From Candidatus Omnitrophota bacterium (GTDB lineage Bacteria; Omnitrophota; Gorgyraeia; Zapsychrales; JANLHA01): 12,464 nucleotides of DNA. The translations under genes and the position numbers were made by a program. Below the pieces are notes generated by a model. The model did not search any database. It was not told where the DNA came from and saw nothing but the letters and a program-made list of their open reading frames with translations. The stretch covers positions 1 through 12,464 of the forward strand of contig JAHFFS010000017.1 in assembly GCA_023247815.1 (NCBI GenBank). Reading direction: 5' to 3'. Below are positions 1 through 7,747 of the stretch, in pieces (position 1 is the first letter of the stretch; every line of letters begins with the position of its first letter).

Positions 1-1179
1 GCTGGGGTAAACCTCCCGGCCCGACGGGCGATCATCCGTGATTACAAACGTTTTGAAAGTGGCCTTGGTTCAGCCCACATCCCCACTTGCGAATACAAAC
101 AGTGCGCCGGCCGCGCCGGCCGGCCCGGCTACGATGAATACGGCGAGGCCGTGCTGATGGCCAAAACACCGTCGGAAGCAAAAATGCTTTTTGATCGTTA
201 CATCAACGCTGATCCCGAACCGGTGATTTCAAAACTCGGCAGTGAATCCGCCCTGAGTGTCCACATCCTTGCTTCGATCGCCAGTGGATACGTGCATGAT
301 ATCAACAGCACCTTTGAGTTCATCTCTCACACCTTCATGGCGCATCAAAAGCAGACGGTGAATTTGATTGAACTGATCGGTCAGATCTTTGATTTTCTGA
401 CCCGCGAAAAATTCATTGAAAAAAATGGTTTTCATTTTTTTGCCACCCCGTTTGGCCAATGCACCAGCCGTTTGTACATCAATCCCTATTCAAGCATGAC
501 CCTCCGTGACGGTTTGTTCGCGATCAAGAAAGGAAAGTCCTTCTCAAGCATCGGTCTTCTGCATATGATCTCTTGCTGTCCCGACAGTCCACTCTTGCAA
601 TTCGGCAAAAATGACCTCGAAAGCATCGCCACTTTTATGAACGCCTGTCAGGACGAAACCATTCTCAATCCGGAAAATTGTGGGCGGCTCGACGATTTCA
701 TGCTTTCACAATCCATCATCAAGACCACAATGCTGCTCAAACGCTGGACGGAAGAAGAGCGCGAAGAAACCATTTGCGATCAATTCAATATCGGCCCGGG
801 AGACATTTACCGTCATATCGAGGCCGCCCAATGGCTGCTCAACGCGTCCGTGGTGTTTGCAGATTTATTTGAAATGAAAAACATCACCTTTCCACTGGCC
901 AACCTGCAAAGCCGTGTCAAATACGGTGTCAAAGAAGAATTGATCGACTTAACCCGGCTGCGCGGGATCGGACGCGTTCGCGCCCGCGTCCTTTTTGAAA
1001 ATGGGATCAAAACCATCGCGGATTTGAAAATATATTCCGCTGACGATCTGGCCAAATTGGCAAAATTCGACAAAACTCTCGCCCAAGAAATCGTCAATCA
1101 ACTTTCCGGCAAGACCTACCGAGAACAAATCCTCTCGACGGCCAAGGACATGATCAATCTCATCAAGGTGAATTCTTAA
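1..1179 (+). CDS. Ski2/Hel308-like superfamily 2 DNA helicase, C-terminal part (5' end outside window)
   Basis: The frame is open from base 1, so the N-terminal half (Walker A and DEAH motifs) lies outside the window. The 392 visible residues begin inside helicase motif V (AGVNLPARR, residues 1-9), followed by motif VI (QCAGRAGRPGYD, 34-45) with its arginines intact. Next come a winged-helix-like region (about 80-180), a helical ratchet-type region (about 180-300, with FNIGPGDIY at 262-270) and a helix-hairpin-helix domain (LTRLRGIGRVRARVLFENGI, about 317-336). This domain order matches the Hel308/Ski2-like helicases, ATP-dependent 3'-5' DNA unwinding enzymes linked to stalled-fork repair. 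The usual QMAGRAGR has Cys in place of Met. It is convergent with the ROK gene across 33 bases. Family assignment is firm; the precise subfamily (Hel308 versus a bacterial Ski2 relative) is inferred. Confidence 0.88.
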   Translation, partial: AGVNLPARRAIIRDYKRFESGLGSAHIPTCEYKQCAGRAGRPGYDEYGEAVLMAKTPSEAKMLFDRYINADPEPVISKLGSESALSVHILASIASGYVHDINSTFEFISHTFMAHQKQTVNLIELIGQIFDFLTREKFIEKNGFHFFATPFGQCTSRLYINPYSSMTLRDGLFAIKKGKSFSSIGLLHMISCCPDSPLLQFGKNDLESIATFMNACQDETILNPENCGRLDDFMLSQSIIKTTMLLKRWTEEEREETICDQFNIGPGDIYRHIEAAQWLLNASVVFADLFEMKNITFPLANLQSRVKYGVKEELIDLTRLRGIGRVRARVLFENGIKTIADLKIYSADDLAKLAKFDKTLAQEIVNQLSGKTYREQILSTAKDMINLIKVNS

Positions 1180-1212
1180 CTCATCTGCCCCCAGGCACAA
1201 CAGGGAAAAACA

Positions 1213-2559
1213 TCACGACTGATGAACAAGGATGGTTTTACGGCAGGATAAACGGTTATAAAACTTTATCGCGGCTGATCGGGCAAGGATTTTACATTCG
1301 ATGGAATGAATTTTCAAATAATGTTTCGCGTCCATGGTCAGACTAAGCTTTGAATCAAGAGTTCCGATGATAAAAACCTGCGGATTTTTTTTACAACATT
1401 TCTGTAAAATCATTGTCCCGACACGCTTATGTCCACCCAGCGTTGCCGCGATCTGTTTTTGATCCAATTTTTTAACCTTCCCATCCCCACGGATGATGAA
1501 ACTTTTCTTATAAATTTTACCATCGATACTGACGCCGCTGGAGCGCAGCGATTTTATTGTGGGATAGAAACTGATTTCAGGTGAATTTTTGACTTTCAAG
1601 ACCGTTCTCAAAAGGGCCACCGCCCCTAAAATGGTTGCGTCATCGCCCAACTGCGAGCGGACAATGGCGCAGTCATCAATTCCCTTAAAAAATGGGTCCG
1701 CCGCGGAAATCCGCTGAACTTTCGGCAAGATGATATCCCCGCAGGCCTCAATCACACCACCGCCCAGCACAATCATATCGGGATTAAAAATATGCCGCAG
1801 CGAAATGCAGGTCCTTCCTAAAGTCGCGGACACCTGATCGATGATACGGCTAACGACTTTGTCCTTTTGCTCCAAGGCTTGACGGAGAAATCGACTTTTG
1901 ATGACGTCCAGATTACCTCCGGTCAACTCAGTCACCACCGACTTCTCGCCTTTTTTGACTGCTAAGCGGATCTCACGTTCAATGGCCTGACGGCTGGCCA
2001 GCCCTTCTAAGGTTCCAAAAAGTCCAGCGTTCTTGATCGTGCTGTCTTGATCAATGATCATATGCCCCAACTCTCCAGCCGCCCCCTGTGATCCGGTATA
2101 CATCTTCCCGTCGATGATGATCCCTCCCCCCACACCAGTCCCTGGAAACAAGCCGATCAAATTCTTGATCCCTTTGCCGACACCTAACCAACTCTCAGCG
2201 AGGATTCCCAAGTTCACATCATTGCCCAAAACCACTTTGACCTTATAAATTTTTTTCAAGCGCTGCGCCAACGGAAAATGGCTTAACCCGATATTGGGTG
2301 TTATCAAAATCGTTTCATGGTCCGGTCTGACAACACCTGGCACACCCACCCCGATACCGGCTAGTACGCCCGTCTCCAACCCTGCCGATTTCGTCAATTC
2401 ACGCACAAGTTTCTTGATCCGTTCCAAAATCAATTTCGGGGTCGAAGGGATAGGGGTAGGAAGTTTACCGCGGGCAGAAATGTGACCTTTGTCGTCGATC
2501 AATGCGCCGGAAATTTTGGTCCCGCCGATGTCAATTCCAAGATATAATCTTTTTTTCAT
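1213..2559 (-). CDS. ROK-family sugar kinase fused to a C-terminal Mth938-like domain; candidate polyphosphate-dependent glucokinase
   Basis: 448 residues, against about 300-330 for ordinary ROK glucokinases. Residues 1-325 are a ROK kinase: phosphate-1 loop LGIDIGGTK (7-15), the NDVN motif with the likely catalytic Asp114, GTGVGGG (140-146), GELGH (162-166, sugar-binding Glu163 and His166) and LGGGVIEA (265-272). The cysteine zinc motif that normally follows GH (CxCGxxGC) is absent; GLFGTLEGLASR stands there. Residues about 333-448 form a separate domain: IDGKIYKKSFIIRGDGKV (345-362), VFIIGTLDSKLSL (395-407) and AAIKFYNRL (429-437). This pattern resembles the Mth938/NDUFAF3 family, whose biochemical role is poorly known. 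The start overlaps the HD gene stop by four bases (ATGA), indicating translational coupling; a GAGGAG lies 15 bases upstream. Ending an operon with PPK1 and CHAD suggests polyphosphate as possible phosphoryl donor (inference); an ATP glucokinase is equally compatible with the motifs. Confidence 0.87.
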   Translation of the reverse strand: MKKRLYLGIDIGGTKISGALIDDKGHISARGKLPTPIPSTPKLILERIKKLVRELTKSAGLETGVLAGIGVGVPGVVRPDHETILITPNIGLSHFPLAQRLKKIYKVKVVLGNDVNLGILAESWLGVGKGIKNLIGLFPGTGVGGGIIIDGKMYTGSQGAAGELGHMIIDQDSTIKNAGLFGTLEGLASRQAIEREIRLAVKKGEKSVVTELTGGNLDVIKSRFLRQALEQKDKVVSRIIDQVSATLGRTCISLRHIFNPDMIVLGGGVIEACGDIILPKVQRISAADPFFKGIDDCAIVRSQLGDDATILGAVALLRTVLKVKNSPEISFYPTIKSLRSSGVSIDGKIYKKSFIIRGDGKVKKLDQKQIAATLGGHKRVGTMILQKCCKKNPQVFIIGTLDSKLSLTMDAKHYLKIHSIECKILARSAAIKFYNRLSCRKTILVHQS

Positions 2560-3173
2560 GACTTTAGTGTCGCACTCCTCGCCTTCAATCGCAAGATCAA
2601 TTTTCGCTGAAAGGTCTTTTCAAACAGATCCGCCTTTTTCTTGGTCACTTGCCTTTCTAAGACGGAAAATTTTGGGGCCGTCAATTCGAGAACAACCGCC
2701 TGCCGCTGAATATCACATCGGACATCCTTGACGACACTGCAATGCCTTAGATCCAAGGCGTCCGCCACCCGTAAGAATGACGCGAGGCCGCAAACTTGTT
2801 TCTGCGATTTTCGACCCAATTCGGAAAAATATTTATGGTGCGGCTGCGGAAAAGCTCGACGATGATACCGAACGATCAAAGCCACGATCCGTTTGCTTTT
2901 TTCATCCAAAGGGATATAGGAACATTCCAAAATCAAATCCCGGCCGGTTTTATGATGCCGGGTTCTTCCTTTGACCCAACCGATATCATGCAAAAGCGAA
3001 CCGGCCTCTAAAAAAAACCGCTCGCGGCCAGTCCATTGATGCAGGCCTTGCAATCCATCAAAAATCTTTAACGCAAGTTTGCTCACTTGATGCGAATGTT
3101 CTCTTTCATAGTCACACACCTGTGCTAATTTCAAGACCTGAGACCGGATCGTGTTTTCATCCATGATACGCAT
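2556..3173 (-). CDS. Stand-alone HD-domain protein, homologous to the C-terminal domain of Ppx/GppA
   Basis: 205 residues from this start. It carries a complete HD phosphohydrolase pattern: His near residue 27 (REHSHQV), LLHDIG with the HD pair at about 62-63, HHKTG with paired His at about 73-74, RYHRRAFPQ at about 102-110 and LRVADALD at about 134-141. It aligns over its length with the C-terminal part of the Ppx/GppA-like protein encoded earlier in the same operon (shared RYHR-A-PQ, LAS-LRVA-ALD). A lone copy of this domain without the ASKHA phosphatase part is unusual. Likely a metal-dependent phosphohydrolase on a nucleotide or polyphosphate-related substrate; the substrate is not readable. 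The start is uncertain: ATG 3173 has GGGA seven bases upstream, ATG 3164 would overlap the CHAD stop by only eight bases, and a GTG at 3212 would overlap it by 56. Translationally coupled to the next gene by ATGA. Confidence 0.82.
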   Translation of the reverse strand: MRIMDENTIRSQVLKLAQVCDYEREHSHQVSKLALKIFDGLQGLHQWTGRERFFLEAGSLLHDIGWVKGRTRHHKTGRDLILECSYIPLDEKSKRIVALIVRYHRRAFPQPHHKYFSELGRKSQKQVCGLASFLRVADALDLRHCSVVKDVRCDIQRQAVVLELTAPKFSVLERQVTKKKADLFEKTFQRKLILRLKARSATLKS

Positions 3174-4068
3174 AAAAATATCCCAATAAATCCTCGAAGA
3201 TTCTCTTTTCACGAGCCCTTTGCCAATCTCGAAAAAAGTTCTGATAAACCTGCTGCCGATTTTTCCTGCAGAAATCCTGAAACAACACCAACGCCTGTGG
3301 TCTTTTCCCTGCCGCTTCTTTCGTTATCGTCGACAAACGTTCCATCCAGACATCGTAATCGTGAAGCTCTCCCAACTGTCGATGGAATCTCAATACTTCC
3401 TGACAATAGCTAAGAAGCTGTTGATCATAAAGTGGGCGCAGACACTCCAAACTGTAACGCAGATGTTTCGCGGCGATACGCATCTGGTGCAGTTCCTTCA
3501 CCTTTGTTGGTTGGGCCGCGAACGATTCAAGGGCCAAAAGGGCATTCACCTGCTTCAACAATTCAGCTTTCAGCAATTCATAAGTTTCCGTCGATGTCGA
3601 TCGCTTGGTTTGGGCATTGATCCGCTTTAACGACCGCCCCAATTGGAGCAGAATTTTTTTCTTTTTGAAAAGATCAACAGCTCTGACGATTCTTGGTTGC
3701 AGCTGACAACGGTCCTGCTGCAGCGTTTGGATAAAATATTCGATGTCCTGAATTTCGTTGCGTGTCTTAAGCCTTTTCTTATAATCTTTCAAAAACTGAA
3801 TCTGCACATCCAAATCCCTGGCCGCAGAAGCGGATTTGGCTAACAGCTTGATGTTCTTAAGATTTTTTTTAAAAAGTCTCGCTGGAAAGACCCCTTGAAA
3901 AAGCTTTACGATGTTGCGTAACCGGCGACAATTGACGCGCAATTGATGGACCGGCTTGGTTCCTTTCCCCGCCCGAACACCTTTAAGAACCTTTTCAATC
4001 CTTCGCAGATGGGTGAAGGCATTCTTTACGGCAAAGGATACCGCCGGCACCAAGCGCCTACCTTCCAT
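3157..4068 (-). CDS. CHAD domain protein (polyphosphate-associated)
   Basis: 303 residues, almost entirely helical and rich in Lys, Arg and His. It shows the two-fold repeat of the CHAD fold (conserved histidine alpha-helical domain). First half: VHQLRVNCRRLRN (40-52) and SAARDLDVQIQFL (81-93). Second half: LHQMRIAAKHLRY (193-205) and LGELHDYDVWMERL (232-245). The conserved His and basic residues line a positively charged cavity that in studied CHAD proteins binds polyphosphate, and such proteins can localise to polyphosphate granules. No signal peptide or transmembrane segment is seen and there is no fused CYTH domain. It overlaps the ppk stop by 11 bases. A GTG at 4107 would lengthen the protein by 13 residues but has no ribosome binding site; ATG 4068 also lacks a good one, so translation is probably coupled to ppk. 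A polyphosphate-binding accessory role is strongly supported by its place directly after ppk. Confidence 0.9.
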   Translation of the reverse strand: MEGRRLVPAVSFAVKNAFTHLRRIEKVLKGVRAGKGTKPVHQLRVNCRRLRNIVKLFQGVFPARLFKKNLKNIKLLAKSASAARDLDVQIQFLKDYKKRLKTRNEIQDIEYFIQTLQQDRCQLQPRIVRAVDLFKKKKILLQLGRSLKRINAQTKRSTSTETYELLKAELLKQVNALLALESFAAQPTKVKELHQMRIAAKHLRYSLECLRPLYDQQLLSYCQEVLRFHRQLGELHDYDVWMERLSTITKEAAGKRPQALVLFQDFCRKNRQQVYQNFFRDWQRAREKRIFEDLLGYFYAYHG

Positions 4069-6085
4069 TATGACTGATGAGATGTTCCTGGAAATTGAAT
4101 TTTTCACCGTCGGCAGGCCAGCGCTGATAACTCCGGTCCGGCATGAGCATACGCGATTTCACATTATCTTTCCAGCAAAGCCCGATGACGTCCTTGAGCT
4201 GACTCTTGATTTCTTCTTTGGTGATTTCAAAAAGCAGCTCAACCCGGCGATCGAAATTGCGGGTCATCCAATCGGCTGAGGAAAGGAAAACCCGAGGAGC
4301 GTTGTTGTTATTAAAAATGTAGATTCGCGAGTGCTCAAGGAAACGGCCCACCAAACTTTTGACCGTAATGTTTTCACTCAAATCTTTGACACCGGGAATG
4401 AGGCAGCATATCCCTCTCACGATCAATTGGATTTTAACTCCGGTCTGCGAGGCCTCGTAAAGTTTTTCGATCATCCGCGGATCTTCCAGCGAATTGAATT
4501 TCGCTTGAATCAGTCCGTTCTTCCCCTTCTTATGAAACTTGATCTCCCGGTCTACGAGCGAGAAAAAATAATCCCGCAGATCATTGGGCGCTGAAATGAT
4601 CCGCTTCCAAGTCGCTGGCACCGAATATCCCGTGACCACATTGAAAACGTCGGAAATGTCTTTCGCGAAATCCTCATTGGCCGTGAAATAACCGACATCC
4701 GTGTAAACACGCGCGGTCTTTTCATTGTAATTTCCCGTCGAGAGATGCACATACCGCTTGATCTGCCCTTCTTCTTTTCTGACAATGAGGGCCATCTTTG
4801 AATGGACCTTCAGCCCTGACATCCCGTAAATCACATGGCATCCGGCGTCTTCCAATTCACGGACCCAGCGGATGTTGTTCTCCTCATCGAAACGCGCCTT
4901 GATTTCCACAAGGACCGTGACTTGTTTTCGGTTACGGGCCGCTTCCTTCAGGGCCTCAATGATCGCCGAATCTTTGCTGGTCCGATACAATGTCATCTTG
5001 ATCGCCAAAACGTGCTCATCTTTGGCCGCGCTCGCGATCAAATTGACCGTCGGATAAAAGGATTGGTACGGCAAATGGGTAATGAAATCTCCGCCACTGA
5101 TCCGCTCAAAAATGTTCTCATACTCAATCTTCCCGGGAAGATAACCTGGGAAACGCAAATCTGGACGTTCCACTTTGTCTAACATTTCAAAGAAAAAATT
5201 AAAGTCCAGATTGCTCTCAATTTGGATCACATCATCGACTGGAAACCGCAGACCTTCACAAAGTTTTTCTTTAAGGGCCTGCTCGCATGACTTTTCGATC
5301 TCGAGGTAGACCGCCTCGGCCCGCCGGCGCTTCTTGATTTCGTCTTCAATCGATTTGAGCAAATCCGGGGCCATTTCTTCATCGAGCGTTAATTCGCTAT
5401 TGCGGATGACACGAAAAAGTGCGGCACTTTTGACTTGATACCCTTTAAAAAAATTTTTAAGATTCTGCCGGAGGACTTCATCCACCAAGATGAAACTGGA
5501 CTCGGACTTGCCCGATGGAAGCTTGATCAAGCGTGGGGTGTTTTTCGGGATAGGAATGATCGCCAAAAAGCTTTCTTTTTTCTGCAAAACATGGACGGCA
5601 AAAGCGATGGTTTTGGAAGGCAGCACCGGAAAAGGGTGTCCTGGATCAACTGCCAATGGTGTCACAATCGGATAAAGGATCGATTCAAAATAATTCTGAA
5701 CGAATTTTTTCTGTTCTTTCTTCAGCGCGTCATATTTTTTAAGAGTGATCTCATTTTTCTCCAGTTCCGGAAAAATACTGCCTTGATAAATTTGATAAAG
5801 CCGCTTAATCAACTCTTGCGTCCGGGTCTTGATGTCGCGCAAGACATCCTGCGCGTAATAGCCGTATTGATCGACCTTGTTGATCTCGGAGCCGATCACA
5901 TCTTTCAATCCAGCGACGCGTACCATAAAAAATTCATCCAAGTTGCTAACAAAAATCGCCAGGAATTTCACCCGTTCCAACAAGGGGTTCAAAAGATCAG
6001 TCGATTCTTCCAAAACCCTTTCGTTGAAGGAAAGCCAACTCAAGTCCCGATGGATCAATTTGTCCTTGTTTTCAAAATCTTTCAT
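4058..6085 (-). CDS. ppk: Polyphosphate kinase 1
   Basis: 675 residues, close to the usual PPK1 length of about 690. PPK1 polymerises the gamma-phosphate of ATP into inorganic polyphosphate, reversibly, through a phosphohistidine. Visible landmarks: N-terminal domain HRDLSWLSFNERVLEE (12-27) and VSNLDEFFMVRVAG (46-59); PGHPFPVLPSK (148-158); the first phospholipase-D-like catalytic domain with KARFDEENN (396-404); GLKVHSKMALI with the expected phosphorylated His428; HLSTGNYNEKTARVYTD (447-463); and the second catalytic His585 in RFLEHSR. All key residues are present, so it should be active. ATG 6085 has GAGG at a good distance. It begins seven bases after the Ppx/GppA-like gene and overlaps the CHAD gene by 11 bases, so the genes are co-transcribed. 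Confidence 0.97.
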   Translation of the reverse strand: MKDFENKDKLIHRDLSWLSFNERVLEESTDLLNPLLERVKFLAIFVSNLDEFFMVRVAGLKDVIGSEINKVDQYGYYAQDVLRDIKTRTQELIKRLYQIYQGSIFPELEKNEITLKKYDALKKEQKKFVQNYFESILYPIVTPLAVDPGHPFPVLPSKTIAFAVHVLQKKESFLAIIPIPKNTPRLIKLPSGKSESSFILVDEVLRQNLKNFFKGYQVKSAALFRVIRNSELTLDEEMAPDLLKSIEDEIKKRRRAEAVYLEIEKSCEQALKEKLCEGLRFPVDDVIQIESNLDFNFFFEMLDKVERPDLRFPGYLPGKIEYENIFERISGGDFITHLPYQSFYPTVNLIASAAKDEHVLAIKMTLYRTSKDSAIIEALKEAARNRKQVTVLVEIKARFDEENNIRWVRELEDAGCHVIYGMSGLKVHSKMALIVRKEEGQIKRYVHLSTGNYNEKTARVYTDVGYFTANEDFAKDISDVFNVVTGYSVPATWKRIISAPNDLRDYFFSLVDREIKFHKKGKNGLIQAKFNSLEDPRMIEKLYEASQTGVKIQLIVRGICCLIPGVKDLSENITVKSLVGRFLEHSRIYIFNNNNAPRVFLSSADWMTRNFDRRVELLFEITKEEIKSQLKDVIGLCWKDNVKSRMLMPDRSYQRWPADGEKFNFQEHLISHNGR

Positions 6086-6092
6086 AGCATCC

Positions 6093-7628
6093 TCAAACCG
6101 GCTTTTTGACCGCCAAACTCAATTGATGACCGGAGATCTCCTCGAAAAGTTGTTTCATGTCCGCGAAGCACACCTTCTCTAAAGCAAAACTCTCGACGCT
6201 CTCGACATTCAAGACCACCGCGGTTGATTGGTCCATCTTGACTTCCATTTTCTTTACCTTCTGCCGGTGCGAATGGTCTAAAGCGTTCGCTACCCGCAGA
6301 ATCGAGGCCAACTTCTGAATCAGGATCTGTTCCGGCGTCGACAAGGTATTGTACAAATAATGCGACCGCTGCGGCATGGCCTTGCGATGATAACGGGCAA
6401 TGCAGGCAATGATTCGGCTCTCCTGCTCGGTCAAACGAAAAAGACTCAAGGCATTGACCATGTATTCGGTGTGCTTGTGATGCGCCCGATTGTTGAGAAA
6501 AAGTCCGATATTGTGCAGATACGCGGCCAACACCAAATACAAAAGCGTCTCATCCTTTAACCCGAGGATCCCTTTGAAATGATGGAACAATTCTTCAGAC
6601 AAATTGGCCACCTGACGGGTATGCTTGTTGTCAGTATCAAATTTTCGATTGAGAAAACGGGCCACGGAAACCAACTGATTGACTTTGTTATATTTCTTAG
6701 ACAGCTCAACCCCAAAAAGGATATTGGCGAGAATGGCCTGTGAAAGCGAGGTCTGCAAAATGTAATACGCCTTACGCTGAATCAACTTAAAAATTTTGTT
6801 GACGATGACCCCATAGCAATCGATTGAATCGGTGATGTCCGGCGATAAATGGTACTTTTGCGCCAGGTCGTCCAGATTGCCGGAGGTCACGCGGGAAAGG
6901 AATTGTTTGGCCTCCCTTGACGTAAAAATAAAAAAACTCGAATCTTTTTTCTTGTTGGGCAGGACCCGGTCCAAGGCCTGTGAATAACTCTCGTCAATCA
7001 GAATGATGTCATCGACCTTAATGGGATGCAGTGTCCGCTTCACCGTCAAGATCTCCTTCTCCACCAAATCTTCCAACGCCTCATAGGTCTCCCGCTGGCT
7101 GCCATCGACGAGACTTTTGAACTGTTTCAACCGCAAGGTCCCGATGGGAATTCCAAAACTCATCAAGGTAAAACCTTTTTCTAAGAGCGAGATGTCCAGA
7201 CTGCCGGCGCCGAGTTCGATGATGAGCAGGTTCTTTTCATTGATCGGATACGCTTTCTTCAGCTTGTATGACAAATACGCGTCGATGTAGTAAACAACAT
7301 CACCGACGTTCAAGACCTCAACCTCAAAACCGGTTTTGCGACGGATTGTATCGAGGAGGATGCTTTGGTTTTCGGCCTCACGGACCGCGGTTGTGGCAAT
7401 GACTTTCAGCTCTTGAACTTCGTATTCATTGATCAGCTTTTTATATTTCTCAAGAACGCCGATCAGTTGATTGAAAATCTCTTGCGAAATCCGTCCGCGA
7501 TAAAAGGTATTCTGCCCGATACCAATGACGTTCTTGAGGGACTCAATGATCTTGATCTCTTCCCCCACGTTCTCGCCGATCACCAGCTTGGTCGAATTGG
7601 ACCCAATATCAATAACCGCTGCTCTCAT
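6093..7628 (-). CDS. Ppx/GppA-family phosphatase-like protein with a degenerate HD domain
   Basis: 511 residues, the length of two-part Ppx/GppA enzymes (exopolyphosphatase / pppGpp phosphohydrolase). The N-terminal ASKHA part has AVIDIGSNSTKLVIG (4-18), ATTAVREAEN (78-87), LIIELGAGSLDIS (135-147) and SFGIPIGTLRL (157-167). The C-terminal part (about 330-500) is the HD-like domain: KHTRQV (335-340), LHNIG (371-375), HHKHTEYM (383-390), ARYHRKAMPQ (411-420) and LRVANALD (444-451). Oddities: the usual DIGGGS motif reads ELGAGS; the segment where family members carry a catalytic Glu (typically SGxEEA) reads NVGDVV (107-112); and both HD-domain aspartates are Asn (HN, AN). Membership is firm, but exopolyphosphatase activity is doubtful, and a binding or regulatory role is possible. 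It heads the polyphosphate operon, and I found no convincing promoter in the 119 bases upstream. AAAGG lies nine bases before ATG 7628. Confidence 0.9.
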   Translation of the reverse strand: MRAAVIDIGSNSTKLVIGENVGEEIKIIESLKNVIGIGQNTFYRGRISQEIFNQLIGVLEKYKKLINEYEVQELKVIATTAVREAENQSILLDTIRRKTGFEVEVLNVGDVVYYIDAYLSYKLKKAYPINEKNLLIIELGAGSLDISLLEKGFTLMSFGIPIGTLRLKQFKSLVDGSQRETYEALEDLVEKEILTVKRTLHPIKVDDIILIDESYSQALDRVLPNKKKDSSFFIFTSREAKQFLSRVTSGNLDDLAQKYHLSPDITDSIDCYGVIVNKIFKLIQRKAYYILQTSLSQAILANILFGVELSKKYNKVNQLVSVARFLNRKFDTDNKHTRQVANLSEELFHHFKGILGLKDETLLYLVLAAYLHNIGLFLNNRAHHKHTEYMVNALSLFRLTEQESRIIACIARYHRKAMPQRSHYLYNTLSTPEQILIQKLASILRVANALDHSHRQKVKKMEVKMDQSTAVVLNVESVESFALEKVCFADMKQLFEEISGHQLSLAVKKPV

Positions 7629-7731
7629 AATTTTAACCTTTCAAAGGGTTTTATTTTGTCACAAATGACCCGGGAATGCCATTGAATTTTGAGGCTGGTC
7701 AAGGTTCAAAAGGGCTTGCTCTTGCGGAAAA

Positions 7732-7745
7732 AATCCAAATGGATT
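7732..7745 (-). terminator. Weak hairpin plus T-run after the PilZ gene
   Basis: Immediately after the PilZ stop, the - strand reads AATCC, a four-base loop, then GGATT followed by a run of six T (stem 7732-7736 with 7741-7745, possibly one more A-T pair). The stem is short and AT-rich, so it would terminate inefficiently at best and may allow read-through into the polyphosphate operon. Confidence 0.35.
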
Positions 7746-7747
7746 GA

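Noticed and set aside
1180..1212. A bidirectional terminator between the convergent helicase and ROK genes
   Set aside because: The 33 bases contain no convincing hairpin with a T-run.
5435..6109. A 224-codon + strand open frame opposite ppk
   Set aside because: It is antisense to the conserved N-terminal half of PPK1; its composition reflects the complementary strand and it shows no recognisable motif.
7629..7747. A promoter for the Ppx/GppA-like gene based on TTGACC upstream
   Set aside because: No acceptable -10 hexamer lies 16-18 bases downstream of that TTGACC, and other candidate pairs are equally poor.
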